Source: Shewanella woodyi ATCC 51908 (GTDB taxonomy: Bacteria > Pseudomonadota > Gammaproteobacteria > Enterobacterales > Shewanellaceae). Taken from it: a stretch of 64,000 nucleotides of DNA. The translations under genes were made by a program, and so were the position numbers. Of this stretch, positions 48,577 to 56,117 are shown piece by piece. Every line of letters begins with the position of its first letter. The first letter of the stretch is position 1. The notes beneath the pieces were generated by a model. The model made no database searches. It was not told the DNA's origin and saw nothing but the letters and a program-made list of their open reading frames with translations. The stretch covers positions 4,216,001 to 4,280,000 of the forward strand of contig NC_010506.1 in the NCBI RefSeq assembly GCF_000019525.1, given 5' to 3'.

Positions 48577-48589
48577 AGTATGTCGTTGC

Positions 48590-48841
48590 TTATTTAGTGA
48601 GGTTTTTCAACTGAGTTAATAGCTCCATTAGCACTTCTTCGCCCATCGTTTTCTCGACAAGTTCATTCATTTCGCCTGCGAGAAACTCTTGCCATGAAAC
48701 CAATTTACTACCAGAGCTATGTGCATATCGGCCATACGCAGACAATATAGTCTCATCATCCAAAATTGAAGCTAAGTACAATTCTTTATCTGACTCATCA
48801 ATTTTCCACTCGAATAGCGGTTTTGGTTGTTTATATGCCAT
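48590..48841 (-). CDS. Cassette-type hypothetical protein
   Basis: 83 acidic residues, mostly helical, no membrane segment (MAYKQPKPLFEWKIDESDKE). No family recognised. Upstream lies a 30-bp stretch shared with 51382-51411. Confidence 0.5.
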   Translation of the reverse strand: MAYKQPKPLFEWKIDESDKELYLASILDDETILSAYGRYAHSSGSKLVSWQEFLAGEMNELVEKTMGEEVLMELLTQLKNLTK

Positions 48842-49287
48842 TTTGATTCTTCACTTAATACACTTGTATGGATAATAACTAGTAAATTTAGCCAGCCATT
48901 ATTAATCAATAATATACCAAACTTATATCAAGCCTCTCAACGAACGATTGTGAGCTCGGCACTAAAAGTGAGGTACTTGGCGATACGCTAAGGGAAACCA
49001 GCCTAAAACGAACTAAACAGGTACCAAAAGTGCATATGCGGCAACATCTATTACAAATACCTCAGTGAATTTCAATATTTGTGCTTCTATCCAACCAAGG
49101 CGTGGTCGTAGTTTTTACCAGTATATTTGTCATCGCAACATAAGAAGGCGCGCCGTACTACACGACTGCAACAGTGATAATAATGGGGTCTTCCAAACTA
49201 ATGAGGGGTCGTCTTGGCCTTGGTATACAACCTCCTTGTTAAATGCTCAAATCAAGCATAGTTGGAGGTAATAATTTATGCCATTAA
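48842..49287. other. Cassette remnant region without intact gene
   Basis: Minus-strand fragments such as [16 protein letters not shown] and, in another frame after a [18 protein letters not shown] suggest one or more decayed coding regions. attC-like ends (CTTGTTAAATG near 49236) are present. No intact gene is supported. Confidence 0.4.
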
Positions 49288-49734
49288 CTATGGCTGTCTA
49301 TGTTGTTTGCTTTTTGTACCAACGACTGGTTGATAAAATACATCTGGGAACCCCTGCTTCTTAAACTTATATAACTGTACCTGACTAAAATATTCAGCAT
49401 GGGACAAACTACCAACCTCGTAATAACCAGCCAGTAATCTTTGACTTATTAATTTAGAAAAATTGAAGTGCTCCTTGTTGTATATATTTACCTCTTCTTC
49501 AGACTCATACCAATAATCAGCAGCCGCCAACCAATAAAGCTTTTGTGCTATTGCCACTTCGCAACAAGGATGGTTAGCTACCGCAATAGGGACACCAAAT
49601 CCGTCATCCCAGTTGTAATGGTCCAATAGCTCATACAGCAAAGCCGATGAATCTAGTGTTTTTACTAAAGAAATCGCTTCATCATGATCTTCTAGCTCAT
49701 AACAAATCATCTCTATAAATTTGTATTGATTCAT
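49288..49734 (-). CDS. Cassette-type DUF4274-like protein
   Basis: 148 residues. The stretch NWDDGFGVPIAVANHPCCEVAIAQKLYWLAAADYW fits the DUF4274 pattern found in cassette arrays and polymorphic-toxin loci, sometimes as putative immunity proteins. Function unknown. Confidence 0.6.
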   Translation of the reverse strand: MNQYKFIEMICYELEDHDEAISLVKTLDSSALLYELLDHYNWDDGFGVPIAVANHPCCEVAIAQKLYWLAAADYWYESEEEVNIYNKEHFNFSKLISQRLLAGYYEVGSLSHAEYFSQVQLYKFKKQGFPDVFYQPVVGTKSKQHRQP

Positions 49735-49744
49735 GCTGATTTCG

Positions 49745-49811
49745 GTGCCTAAAGCAGCTGCGCGCTAGCGCGTCCAGCTCGCAGGGGGATGCTGCCTTTA
49801 CTTGTTATGTG
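49745..49811 (-). repeat. attC-like site
   Basis: Plus strand GTGCCTAAAGCAGC .. GCTGCCTTTACTTGTTATG; strong imperfect palindrome. Confidence 0.65.
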
Positions 49812-49821
49812 AATGTGCGAG

Positions 49822-50046
49822 CTAAACAAAATTAAAACATACCTCTTTTATAAGTAATCCAGTTTCTTCTGATATTTTCAGGTCACTATGTGCCTGTATA
49901 TCTGCCAAAATTCCTTTTGCAGGAAAATGGCCTCGTATGCTTTTCAGCTCGGAAAGCTCATCGAGGATTCTCTTTCGAACTACCGAATTGGAGATGGAAC
50001 CCTCAGTGATTATTGCTAGTGCTTCAATACCTTCTTCTCTCGTCAT
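49822..50046 (-). CDS. Cassette-type hypothetical protein
   Basis: 74 residues, helical, no recognised family (MTREEGIEALAIITEG). Lies between two good attC-like sites, which supports it as a cassette gene. Confidence 0.5.
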   Translation of the reverse strand: MTREEGIEALAIITEGSISNSVVRKRILDELSELKSIRGHFPAKGILADIQAHSDLKISEETGLLIKEVCFNFV

Positions 50047-50056
50047 TGGCTACTCA

Positions 50057-50146
50057 TGTAACGCCCATCTCAACTGCGTAGCAAGCTGGCGAGTTTTGTA
50101 TGTTTTTTCACACAAAAGGTGACAGGTTGCAGGCGCTTGTTAACTG
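50057..50146 (-). repeat. attC-like site
   Basis: Plus strand GTAACGCCCATCTCAACTG .. GCAGGCGCTTGTTAAC: TAACGCCC and the CTTGTTA end are the typical chromosomal-integron core sites. 90 bp. Confidence 0.8.
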
Positions 50147-50157
50147 TAAATCTGATA

Positions 50158-50421
50158 TTACTTGGACCTGTCTTTACAATGCTGATAAATACACTCTAAC
50201 AGTTCATGTAATTCAGCATTTGCAGCCGCTTCTTGCTCTGGCTTTATATTGTGACCGTTTGCTGTACAAATATAGATATCATTTATACTCCCCATTCCCC
50301 CAAACTTGCTAAGGACAGTACGAGCAGAAGAAGCCGTTCGTACATCGCTCAACTTCATGCCCTTAACACCGTGTTTAGACAGTAGTTTATTGAATGATTG
50401 GATTGCTTCGTTTAATTCCAT
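50158..50421 (-). CDS. Cassette-type hypothetical protein
   Basis: 87 residues from ATG 50421 (MELNEAIQSFNKLLSKHG). No signal or membrane segment; family not recognised with confidence. Flanked by two good attC-like sites. Confidence 0.55.
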   Translation of the reverse strand: MELNEAIQSFNKLLSKHGVKGMKLSDVRTASSARTVLSKFGGMGSINDIYICTANGHNIKPEQEAAANAELHELLECIYQHCKDRSK

Positions 50422-50435
50422 AACTCTCAATTACA

Positions 50436-50483
50436 GTTAACGCCCCTAAACAGCAAAATTACGCCCTGCTGGCTTGTTAGCTG
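50436..50483 (-). repeat. Short attC-like site
   Basis: Plus strand GTTAACGCCCCTAAACAGC .. GCTGGCTTGTTAGCTG; CAGC/GCTG arms. 48 bp, the short class of attC. Confidence 0.75.
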
Positions 50484-50488
50484 TGCCA

Positions 50489-50806
50489 TTAATTGGGGAC
50501 TTCGCCTTGTTCGTAACATTGTTTTAAATAACCTAGGAATTCAGACTCGATTCCCAGCGTTTCAGCTTTATTTATTAGCTCAAGATCATCAGCGATATAA
50601 GAACATACCTCATGGTGGTTTGTAGCACTAGACAGCTTAATAAATAGGTCTTTGTTGTCTATGGATACGTTAATCTTACTTACTTTCTGATTCAAGTTTA
50701 TCCATGCGCTATCAAATGGATCTTCGTCTCTTTGATCTAGCAATTTATCAAGCTCATCAGAGTTGATTGACTCTAAGGTTTCTAGTAGCTTATCCATGAT
50801 CACCAT
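50489..50806 (-). CDS. Cassette-type hypothetical protein
   Basis: 105 acidic residues (KLLETLESINSDELDKLLDQ). No recognised family. ATG at 50806, or 50797. Confidence 0.55.
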   Translation of the reverse strand: MVIMDKLLETLESINSDELDKLLDQRDEDPFDSAWINLNQKVSKINVSIDNKDLFIKLSSATNHHEVCSYIADDLELINKAETLGIESEFLGYLKQCYEQGEVPN

Positions 50807-50832
50807 TTACAGCAAAGCGCCTTGTTAAATGG
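50806..50832 (-). repeat. Truncated attC-like site
   Basis: Only TTTACAGCAAAGCGCCTTGTTAAA remains between two cassette genes; much shorter than a full site. Confidence 0.45.
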
Positions 50833-51289
50833 TAAAAGCAAGATCTTGATGACCAATCTCTTCCACGGTCCAATTGTTGAGTAATATCCCAAGGCCGTGT
50901 TCAGGTTCCCACGAACACTCGAACAGTAGTCCGACAGCTTCTTCAGATGGATCAAGTTCGCCAATGCAAATGCCTGTGGGAGTAATCAAACTCTTCAACT
51001 GATCGATATGCTCTATTATCGGAGCCATTTTATCAGCACTATCCCCAAATTGAACTCGTAAATCAGGCAATCCTTCTTGATAATACTCGAATAGTTTTTG
51101 AAACACCTCCTCTTTCAATTGCTCTTCTTTATGGAGGAGATTTTGTACAATTTGAAGTTGCCACTTTTCTACCTGGCCATTCTCAGATGGTATTTTTAAC
51201 TCGACTTCTGTTTCTAGTAACGCACTGTAAAGTAGAAGCGTGTAAGTTCCATACTCATCTGGTTTATATTTGCTGAGGTCGATATTCAT
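50825..51289 (-). CDS. Cassette-type DUF6985-like protein
   Basis: 154 residues from ATG 51289, which directly follows an attC end; the longer open frame to 51565 runs through that attC and is not coding. The C-terminal part LITPTGICIGE .. LLFECSWEPEHGLGILL .. EIGHQD fits the DUF6985 pattern. Function unknown. Confidence 0.6.
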   Translation of the reverse strand: MNIDLSKYKPDEYGTYTLLLYSALLETEVELKIPSENGQVEKWQLQIVQNLLHKEEQLKEEVFQKLFEYYQEGLPDLRVQFGDSADKMAPIIEHIDQLKSLITPTGICIGELDPSEEAVGLLFECSWEPEHGLGILLNNWTVEEIGHQDLAFTI

Positions 51290-51296
51290 AATGACA

Positions 51297-51396
51297 TTTA
51301 ACGCCCGCATAAGGAGCTGATAATACTTGGCTATACTGTGAAGCGAAGCGGAACCGAGCCAAGCGTTAGCAGTCCCTTCACTTAATGCGCTTGTAT
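51297..51396 (-). repeat. attC-like site
   Basis: Plus strand TTTAACGCCCGCATAAGG .. CTTGGCT..AGCCAAG .. CTTAATGCGCTTGTATG; 100 bp with central CTTGGC/GCCAAG pairing. Confidence 0.75.
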
Positions 51397-51545
51397 GGAT
51401 AATAAACTCACCTAATTTACAAATACTTCCCTGTTTCGGGTAATGTGAGACCCAGGCTTTAGCTGCAACTAAAGCTTTCCTTGTCGTAGTTCGATTGAGC
51501 GATGGCTCCTCTATTGAGAGACCGATAACAAGAAAGAACGCGACA
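51397..51545. other. Short cassette without a start-codon ORF
   Basis: About 130 bp between an attC site and the interrupted attC at 51523; it has an open frame but no start codon. Contents unclear. Confidence 0.35.
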
Positions 51546-52605
51546 AAGGACTCCAAGCAAAACACTCGAATAGTCTACTGGGTCTCGAACCCGCATTTGC
51601 AAGCAAGAGTTAGCTTATTATGAATTCAAAAACTAATCAAAACATTAGCGTAGGTGTCGATACTGGCAAGTTTCAGCTCGACATTTATATTCGGCCACTC
51701 GATATCTTTTTCACCGTTAAAAACGATGAGAAAGGGATTAAGGATGCGGTAAACAGCATTAAACAATACACACCAAAACGTATTGTTATTGAAGCGACAG
51801 GTCGCCTAGAAATGCCATTTATCATGGCCTGTGCTGAAGCCAATCTACCCTTCGTTATCGCCAACCCTATACACATAAAACGTTTTGCTGGCGCGATTGG
51901 TCAACGCGCAAAAACAGACAAATTAGACGCTAAACTTATCGCTCATTATGGTGAAGCAATTAAACCTAAGCTATCTACTTTAAAGCCCAGCATCATGCAG
52001 GCTATGAGCGATTTGGTTTCAAGGCGTAACCAAATTTTGGCAATGCAAACTATGGAGAAAAACCGCCTTCAAATTCTGCCTAAAGACCTAGCAATGACAA
52101 TAAAACCTATCTTAACAGCCTTTAAAAATCAGATAGAAAAGATTGAAGCTAAAATCATTAAACTCATCGAGTCATGCCCTGACTATCAAGCCAAAAACAT
52201 CATTCTACAAAGCATGAAAGGGATAGGTAAAATAGCCGCAGCTTCTATTATTAGTAATCTCCCTGAACTCGGATATATCAATAACAAAGAAGCAAGTTCA
52301 CTGGTTGGTGTTGCACCAATGAATAAGGAAAGTGGCCGTTTCAAAGGCCAAAGAAAAATTCAAGGAGGAAGGCATCAAGTCAGAACAGTTTTATACATGG
52401 CTATGATGTCTGCAATTCAGTCTAACCCAGTTTTCAAACAAACTTATCAGCGATTAGTCGCTGCTGGAAAACCGAAAAAAGTGGCGATAATTGCCTGTAT
52501 CAGGAAGATGGTTGTAACGTTAAACTCGATGCTAAGAGATGGTGTTATGTGGGAAGCGCCAAAAGCTCAAATTTAGCTATTGACGCCATAGTCTCTTGTT
52601 ATATG
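51523..52605 (+). mobile_element. IS110-family element inserted in an attC-like site
   Basis: The transposase gene lies between CGATAACAAGAAAGAACGC (51523) and GTCTCTTGTTATATGCC (52591). These two arms are inverted relatives (ATAACAAGA/TCTTGTTAT) and look like the two ends of one attC. The coordinates given are those of the arms; the exact IS ends cannot be fixed. Insertion in attC is the habit of the IS1111-attC group. Confidence 0.65.
51620..52576 (+). CDS. IS110-family transposase (DEDD)
   Basis: 318 residues. N-terminal RuvC-like DEDD domain with Asp in VGVDTGK, Glu in VIEATGR and TDKLDAK; C-terminal transposase_20 domain with SMKGIGKIAAASIIS and GGRHQVRTVLYMA. It appears intact. Opposite in strand to the surrounding cassette genes. 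Similar to IS1111-type enzymes that target attC. Confidence 0.92.
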   Translation: MNSKTNQNISVGVDTGKFQLDIYIRPLDIFFTVKNDEKGIKDAVNSIKQYTPKRIVIEATGRLEMPFIMACAEANLPFVIANPIHIKRFAGAIGQRAKTDKLDAKLIAHYGEAIKPKLSTLKPSIMQAMSDLVSRRNQILAMQTMEKNRLQILPKDLAMTIKPILTAFKNQIEKIEAKIIKLIESCPDYQAKNIILQSMKGIGKIAAASIISNLPELGYINNKEASSLVGVAPMNKESGRFKGQRKIQGGRHQVRTVLYMAMMSAIQSNPVFKQTYQRLVAAGKPKKVAIIACIRKMVVTLNSMLRDGVMWEAPKAQI

Positions 52606-52610
52606 CCGAT

Positions 52611-52913
52611 TTACTCAAATGCTAGTTTGTAAATAGCAAACAACGGTAGTACTACAGCCCAAAGGAATAATATAAAAGGGATAACTACTCCCCAAATTCC
52701 TTTAACCTCTGTTGGCTCGGTTTGCTCCCAATCTTGGTCAGTGAATGCAACTACACCAAAGTCACTTTTAAAGCGGTCAGCAACTTCAACGCATTCATTT
52801 TCTAATGCGTCATCGATTGCTTGTTTTAAAGCTAGCAAACCTTCTCTGTTTCCTACAATTGAGTCATCCCAAGCTTCATCGTCATATATTTTCACCCATG
52901 GCTGACTATTCAC
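52611..52913 (-). CDS. Cassette-type small membrane protein
   Basis: 100 residues; soluble N-terminal part (KQAIDDALENECVEVADRF) and one long hydrophobic C-terminal segment (WGVVIPFILFLWAVVLPLFAI). No family recognised. Its attC is the one cut by the IS110 element. Confidence 0.6.
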   Translation of the reverse strand: MNSQPWVKIYDDEAWDDSIVGNREGLLALKQAIDDALENECVEVADRFKSDFGVVAFTDQDWEQTEPTEVKGIWGVVIPFILFLWAVVLPLFAIYKLAFE

Positions 52914-52928
52914 TCGATATTCCTTTAG

Positions 52929-53031
52929 GCATATAACACCCTTTAATGGACAAAATATAGTTGGCTAAAATTAAGCGACGAAGGAGCAAAAGCTAACTAC
53001 ATTTTATCCTTTTTAAACTGCCTGTTAGACA
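52929..53031 (-). repeat. attC-like site
   Basis: Plus strand GCATATAACACCC .. AGTTGGCTA .. AGCTAACTAC .. GCCTGTTAGAC; the next gene's stop codon lies in the core TCTAACAGGC. Confidence 0.7.
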
Positions 53032-53359
53032 TGCTTCAATCTTTTCTCTAACTGTTTGATTAAGCTTTGCCTACCATCATTAAACGGTAAAATTTTTAGT
53101 TTTTCTAATTCTTGCTCAAGATCATGACGGGTTCTAACTCTCGAACTGAACTTTTCACGTTCAAATACTCTAGCTTGCGATGCAAGCTTCTCCTGAAGCT
53201 TTTCCATTCTTTCGTCTTACTCTTTGGTGGAACTGGAATTTTATAGCCAATATTTTTGAGCTCTCCACCACACTCTGAGCAAATTGCTTCTCCCGCAAAT
53301 CTCGAAGACTTCCTGTTTGTGATTCTGCAACTAAAGCAGACCCAATTGCGGTTGCTCAT
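53025..53359 (-). pseudogene. Frameshifted zinc-ribbon cassette gene
   Basis: Frame 1 (53359 to about 53207) gives MSNRNWVCFSCRITNRK .. AICSECGGEL .. KIPVPPKSKTKEWK with two CxxC pairs. Frame 2 (53207 to 53025) gives KLQEKLASQARVFERE .. RTRHDLEQELEKL .. RQSLIKQLEKRLKHV. Read together through the A-run at about 53205 they make one 110-residue zinc-ribbon/coiled-coil protein; loss of one A explains the break. A programmed slip is possible but not shown. Confidence 0.7.
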
Positions 53360-53364
53360 CCTGT

Positions 53365-53398
53365 ATGCCTAACACCCGCAGCTGCGGGCGACTTGTAG
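53365..53398 (-). repeat. Short attC-like site
   Basis: Plus strand TGCCTAACACCCGCAGCTG .. CGGGCGACTTGTAG; palindromic CGCAGCTGCG core. Confidence 0.5.
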
Positions 53399-53422
53399 CG
53401 ACGAAGGGGCGGAAAGGGGTTC

Positions 53423-53701
53423 CTACAGCAGAGCATCGAAGACAATCTCCGTGTAATATTCGTGGGACACACCCAATGTGTAGCCACCAAATTCAACCTG
53501 GCTACCCTCAGACTTTTCTACCCACAGCCTATCGGCGCTCAGTATTTCACATAGGTTATCGGAAACTCGAACTCCACTAACCTTCAAGCGAACGGTTTCA
53601 TCAGAAGTAACAAAGGAGAAAGAAACTAGAAACGAATCTCCTTCACGTTTTACGTGAAATTCATCGACGGAAACTCCTTTATATACTTTTCCTAGCTCCA
53701 T
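53423..53701 (-). CDS. Cassette-type hypothetical protein
   Basis: 92 residues, beta-rich (DEFHVKREGDSFLVSFSFV), no signal or membrane segment. No family recognised. Confidence 0.55.
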   Translation of the reverse strand: MELGKVYKGVSVDEFHVKREGDSFLVSFSFVTSDETVRLKVSGVRVSDNLCEILSADRLWVEKSEGSQVEFGGYTLGVSHEYYTEIVFDALL

Positions 53702-53719
53702 AATCTAATTCTCATTTGG

Positions 53720-53819
53720 CTCATAACACCCGCATAAATGCGGGGAATACTTGGTTAAAATTAGAGAAGAATGAGCGCCAGCCAAGCTTTAGACGTCATT
53801 TTTGATTCGTTTGTTAGAG
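53720..53819 (-). repeat. attC-like site
   Basis: Plus strand CTCATAACACCCGC .. CTTGGTT .. GCCAAGC .. GTTTGTTAGAG; 100 bp, good core sites and central pairing. Confidence 0.8.
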
Positions 53820-53823
53820 ATAC

Positions 53824-54180
53824 CTAGAACGGAAAGCAGCTCAAACTAGTTGGCCTAATTTGACCGGAAAGTCTTGTTGCAACTTCTGCCCAAGATTTAC
53901 AGCCATTTGCATGTAAAAGTAATTTAGAAATATGACACTTAATAAGCGTCCAATCAAATTCTTCAAGCACCAATGTTGGTGGCATAAATGAATTTATAGT
54001 TCGATTTTCAATTGCCTTTGGAGAGGCGACATAAAATTCAAAAAACACGCTATCGGCTTGATGATTTTCAAAGCACAAGTCTAATTCCATGAGAATATCA
54101 AATTCTTCCAAGTCATTTGGGTAACCGGAGGTTGATGGTTCTAATTGATCACTTGATATTCCGAGTAACTCGATATTCAT
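53824..54180 (-). CDS. Cassette-type hypothetical protein
   Basis: 118 residues (MNIELLGISSDQLEPSTSGY). ATTAGAGATACC directly before its ATG matches the outer core of its own downstream attC, which marks the cassette boundary. No family recognised. Confidence 0.55.
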   Translation of the reverse strand: MNIELLGISSDQLEPSTSGYPNDLEEFDILMELDLCFENHQADSVFFEFYVASPKAIENRTINSFMPPTLVLEEFDWTLIKCHISKLLLHANGCKSWAEVATRLSGQIRPTSLSCFPF

Positions 54181-54241
54181 GGTATCTCTAATGCCTCAAA
54201 CTTCACCAAGTCCTCATACTTTGACTTATTTAATGTTGACT

Positions 54242-54454
54242 TCACTGCCGCCGACTCGAAATTTGAGCTTGGCATAGTGAGCGTAATTGACTTACCTTGT
54301 CCGGCCACTCATAACCCGTCAATGTCTCCAAAAATAGGTCTCCGTACGCTTTAACATGACAAGCACTTTCCATTGATCGCAAAGCTTCCACATGTTGATC
54401 TGGATGATCTAACAAAGAGATTTCTGCGAGCAATGAATCTGCATAGCGGCTCAT
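54242..54454 (-). CDS. Cassette-type hypothetical protein
   Basis: 70 residues, helical (SLLAEISLLDHPDQHVEAL). No family recognised. Confidence 0.5.
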   Translation of the reverse strand: MSRYADSLLAEISLLDHPDQHVEALRSMESACHVKAYGDLFLETLTGYEWPDKVSQLRSLCQAQISSRRQ

Positions 54455-54487
54455 TTTGTTATTTGTCAGATTGCAGGTGCTTGTTAT

Positions 54488-54567
54488 GTGCTACGCCCAT
54501 TTATCAGCCTTTGTATGTTGCTTGGAGTCGTTTTGGGCTCCAATCTAAACTGACTGGCTTGTTAATT
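54488..54567 (-). repeat. attC-like site
   Basis: Plus strand GTGCTACGCCCATTTATCAG .. CTGACTGGCTTGTTAATTT. Just left of it (54463-54486) GTCAGATTGCAGGTGCTTG looks like the right half of another attC, suggesting a deleted cassette. Confidence 0.6.
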
Positions 54568-54860
54568 TCTCCCGCTATCCCTTTATCTCGAATAACTGCC
54601 TCAATAATGCATCTTACTTTTTTAGGTGTAATACCTTCAAATAAGTTATCACTAGAGACGTCATAATTTCCATTGTGCTCGGCAACAAGTTCAGCGAAAT
54701 TCAGCCAAGGATCTCTAAATGGAAACTTAGCCTCAATCCAAGGAAATTTTTTGAAGCCATCAACCCAAATTCTAAGAAGGACATTTTGGTCATTTAGAGA
54801 AGTAACTCTCCAATTGTATTTCTTATCATCGACAGTGATATGGCGAATTTTCTTTTTCAG
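54504..54860 (-). CDS. Cassette ORF with non-standard (CTG) start
   Basis: An uninterrupted 118-codon frame beginning (as CTG) LKKKIRHITVDDKKYNW and including LLRIWVDGFKKFPWIEAKF and NKPVSLDWSPKRL, ending in attC. There is no ATG, GTG or TTG start. A strong GGAGGT (54867-54872) lies 6 nt before CTG, which suggests CTG is used or is a mutated ATG. Lys/Trp-rich, soluble; family not recognised. Confidence 0.6.
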   Translation of the reverse strand: MKKKIRHITVDDKKYNWRVTSLNDQNVLLRIWVDGFKKFPWIEAKFPFRDPWLNFAELVAEHNGNYDVSSDNLFEGITPKKVRCIIEAVIRDKGIAGEINKPVSLDWSPKRLQATYKG

Positions 54861-54877
54861 AAGAATACCTCCGATGG

Positions 54878-54981
54878 CACATAACGCTACTACCCTAGCA
54901 AAACCATTGTGATATGAACACTTAAGCTAAAGTAACCCCAAAACGCCATGCGTTGAGAGTCCGCCTTAAACGCCTTATTAT
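54878..54981 (-). repeat. attC-like site
   Basis: Plus strand GCACATAACGCTACTACCC .. CCGCCTTAAACGCCTTATTA; 104 bp. Confidence 0.65.
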
Positions 54982-54983
54982 AA

Positions 54984-55346
54984 TTATTGCTTTCTCTCTT
55001 CCACCGAAACGTCCAGCAAATCACAAGAAGACCCAACGGTAATATGATTAATATCATGAACCATTAAATGATATTGACCATCTTTCTCTTCAACTTTACC
55101 TTTAACATGAAGTTGCACTATCCCATTGGCGGCCAAATCAGGTAGTTGCCCTTTTAATTGAGGAGTCTCAAACTCTAATATGAAATCGACAGACACAATG
55201 CCGCACTTAGACAATAAAAGTTGGTCACCCTTTTGATTCAACATACCCGAATACAAATCATAAAACACTGCATGTGCTTGCCCACTTAGGCCTACCATAG
55301 CAACTAGCAAAGCCCCCATTAAATTGAATTTGTATTTCTTTTCCAC
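54984..55346 (-). CDS. Exported cassette protein, unknown
   Basis: About 120 residues from GTG 55346, chosen because GAGG lies 6 nt upstream and the product then has a clean signal peptide (MEKKYKFNLMGALLVAMVGL..QAHA). The mature part is beta-rich (GIVQLHVKGKVEEKDGQYH) with two Cys. A longer frame reaches 55388. No family recognised. First cassette gene on the presumed attI side. Confidence 0.65.
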   Translation of the reverse strand: MEKKYKFNLMGALLVAMVGLSGQAHAVFYDLYSGMLNQKGDQLLLSKCGIVSVDFILEFETPQLKGQLPDLAANGIVQLHVKGKVEEKDGQYHLMVHDINHITVGSSCDLLDVSVEERKQ

Positions 55347-55388
55347 AAAGCACCTCAAATACATAAAGTTACAGTGACTCGTCCACAA

Positions 55389-55459
55389 CTATAACATTTG
55401 TATATACGACTTGCGCGTTTTGCCAAGTTCTCTCGGGAAAGCGTGCACGGGCGTTAACA
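55389..55459 (-). repeat. attC-like site at right end of array
   Basis: Plus strand CTATAACATTTG .. CTTGCGCGTTTTGCCAAG .. CACGGGCGTTAACA. It could be an attC or a relic of attI; no integrase gene follows. Confidence 0.55.
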
Positions 55460-56117
55460 CTATATACCTCATTAATACAACGTATTGAGACGTGAACAGC
55501 TAACTTGTATCCAATACACATTCGGACAAAACTTAGTCGCACACTTTCATCTAACTTAATTTATTCCTCTTTATCTTTTCACTCAATAGTAAACCGTGAA
55601 CTGATTGTGCAAAATTTAGAGATTAACCGTAACAAAGGGGTCGTAGCGAATTAACTAATGGCTCAATCGAAGAGATAATCTTCTTGTAAATCGGCCTGTG
55701 TAGATTCGACAGCGAGCTTCCAAAACATGGCCGGAAATGCTCCCTCCATTTCTAGGCATTTTCCACACAGCTCCATAGGGATATGGGAAATGTCTTATGT
55801 ATGTAAGTAACATTCAAGACCGTGCACGTCACCTGCAGCAAGCAATAAACAGCAATGAAGGTGAGAGCTTCAAATACATCCCACAATACCTTTTAGGCCA
55901 GAAGCTAAAATAGAAAATGTATTCGACCTTCATTGGAAGGCTGCTAAATGATGGGTTTTATCTAGCTCATTTGTTAGAATCCCCTTTTATTTTTTGGCAG
56001 TAGCCCTAACACAAAGGTTTGCTGTCACGCTCTGTTCCTATTGGCTACTTTTAACGGTTCGTTTTCGCACCGTTCAGTTTTAACAGAGTATTCAGGTTTT
56101 ACTATTTAAGGCAGGCT
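55460..56117. other. Gene-free region right of the cassette array
   Basis: About 660 bp. It contains a degenerate copy of the 10.8-kb repeat family (about 55725-55800: GGCATTTTCC, CCATAGGGATATGG) and a possible 38-codon fragment (55797-55913, reading IQDRARHLQQAINSNEGES). GCTCATTTGTTAGAAT (about 55966) resembles an attC end. I see no remnant of an integron integrase. Confidence 0.5.

Noticed and set aside
49065..49271. 68-codon plus-strand ORF in the cassette array
   Set aside because: Opposite to cassette orientation, unusual composition, and it overlaps attC-like sequence.
51290..51565. N-terminal extension of the DUF6985-like cassette ORF
   Set aside because: It reads through an attC-like site; the ATG at 51289 directly after the attC is the natural start.
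55460..56117. Search for an integron integrase remnant
   Set aside because: No tyrosine-recombinase motifs were found in any frame by eye; only short fragments are visible.
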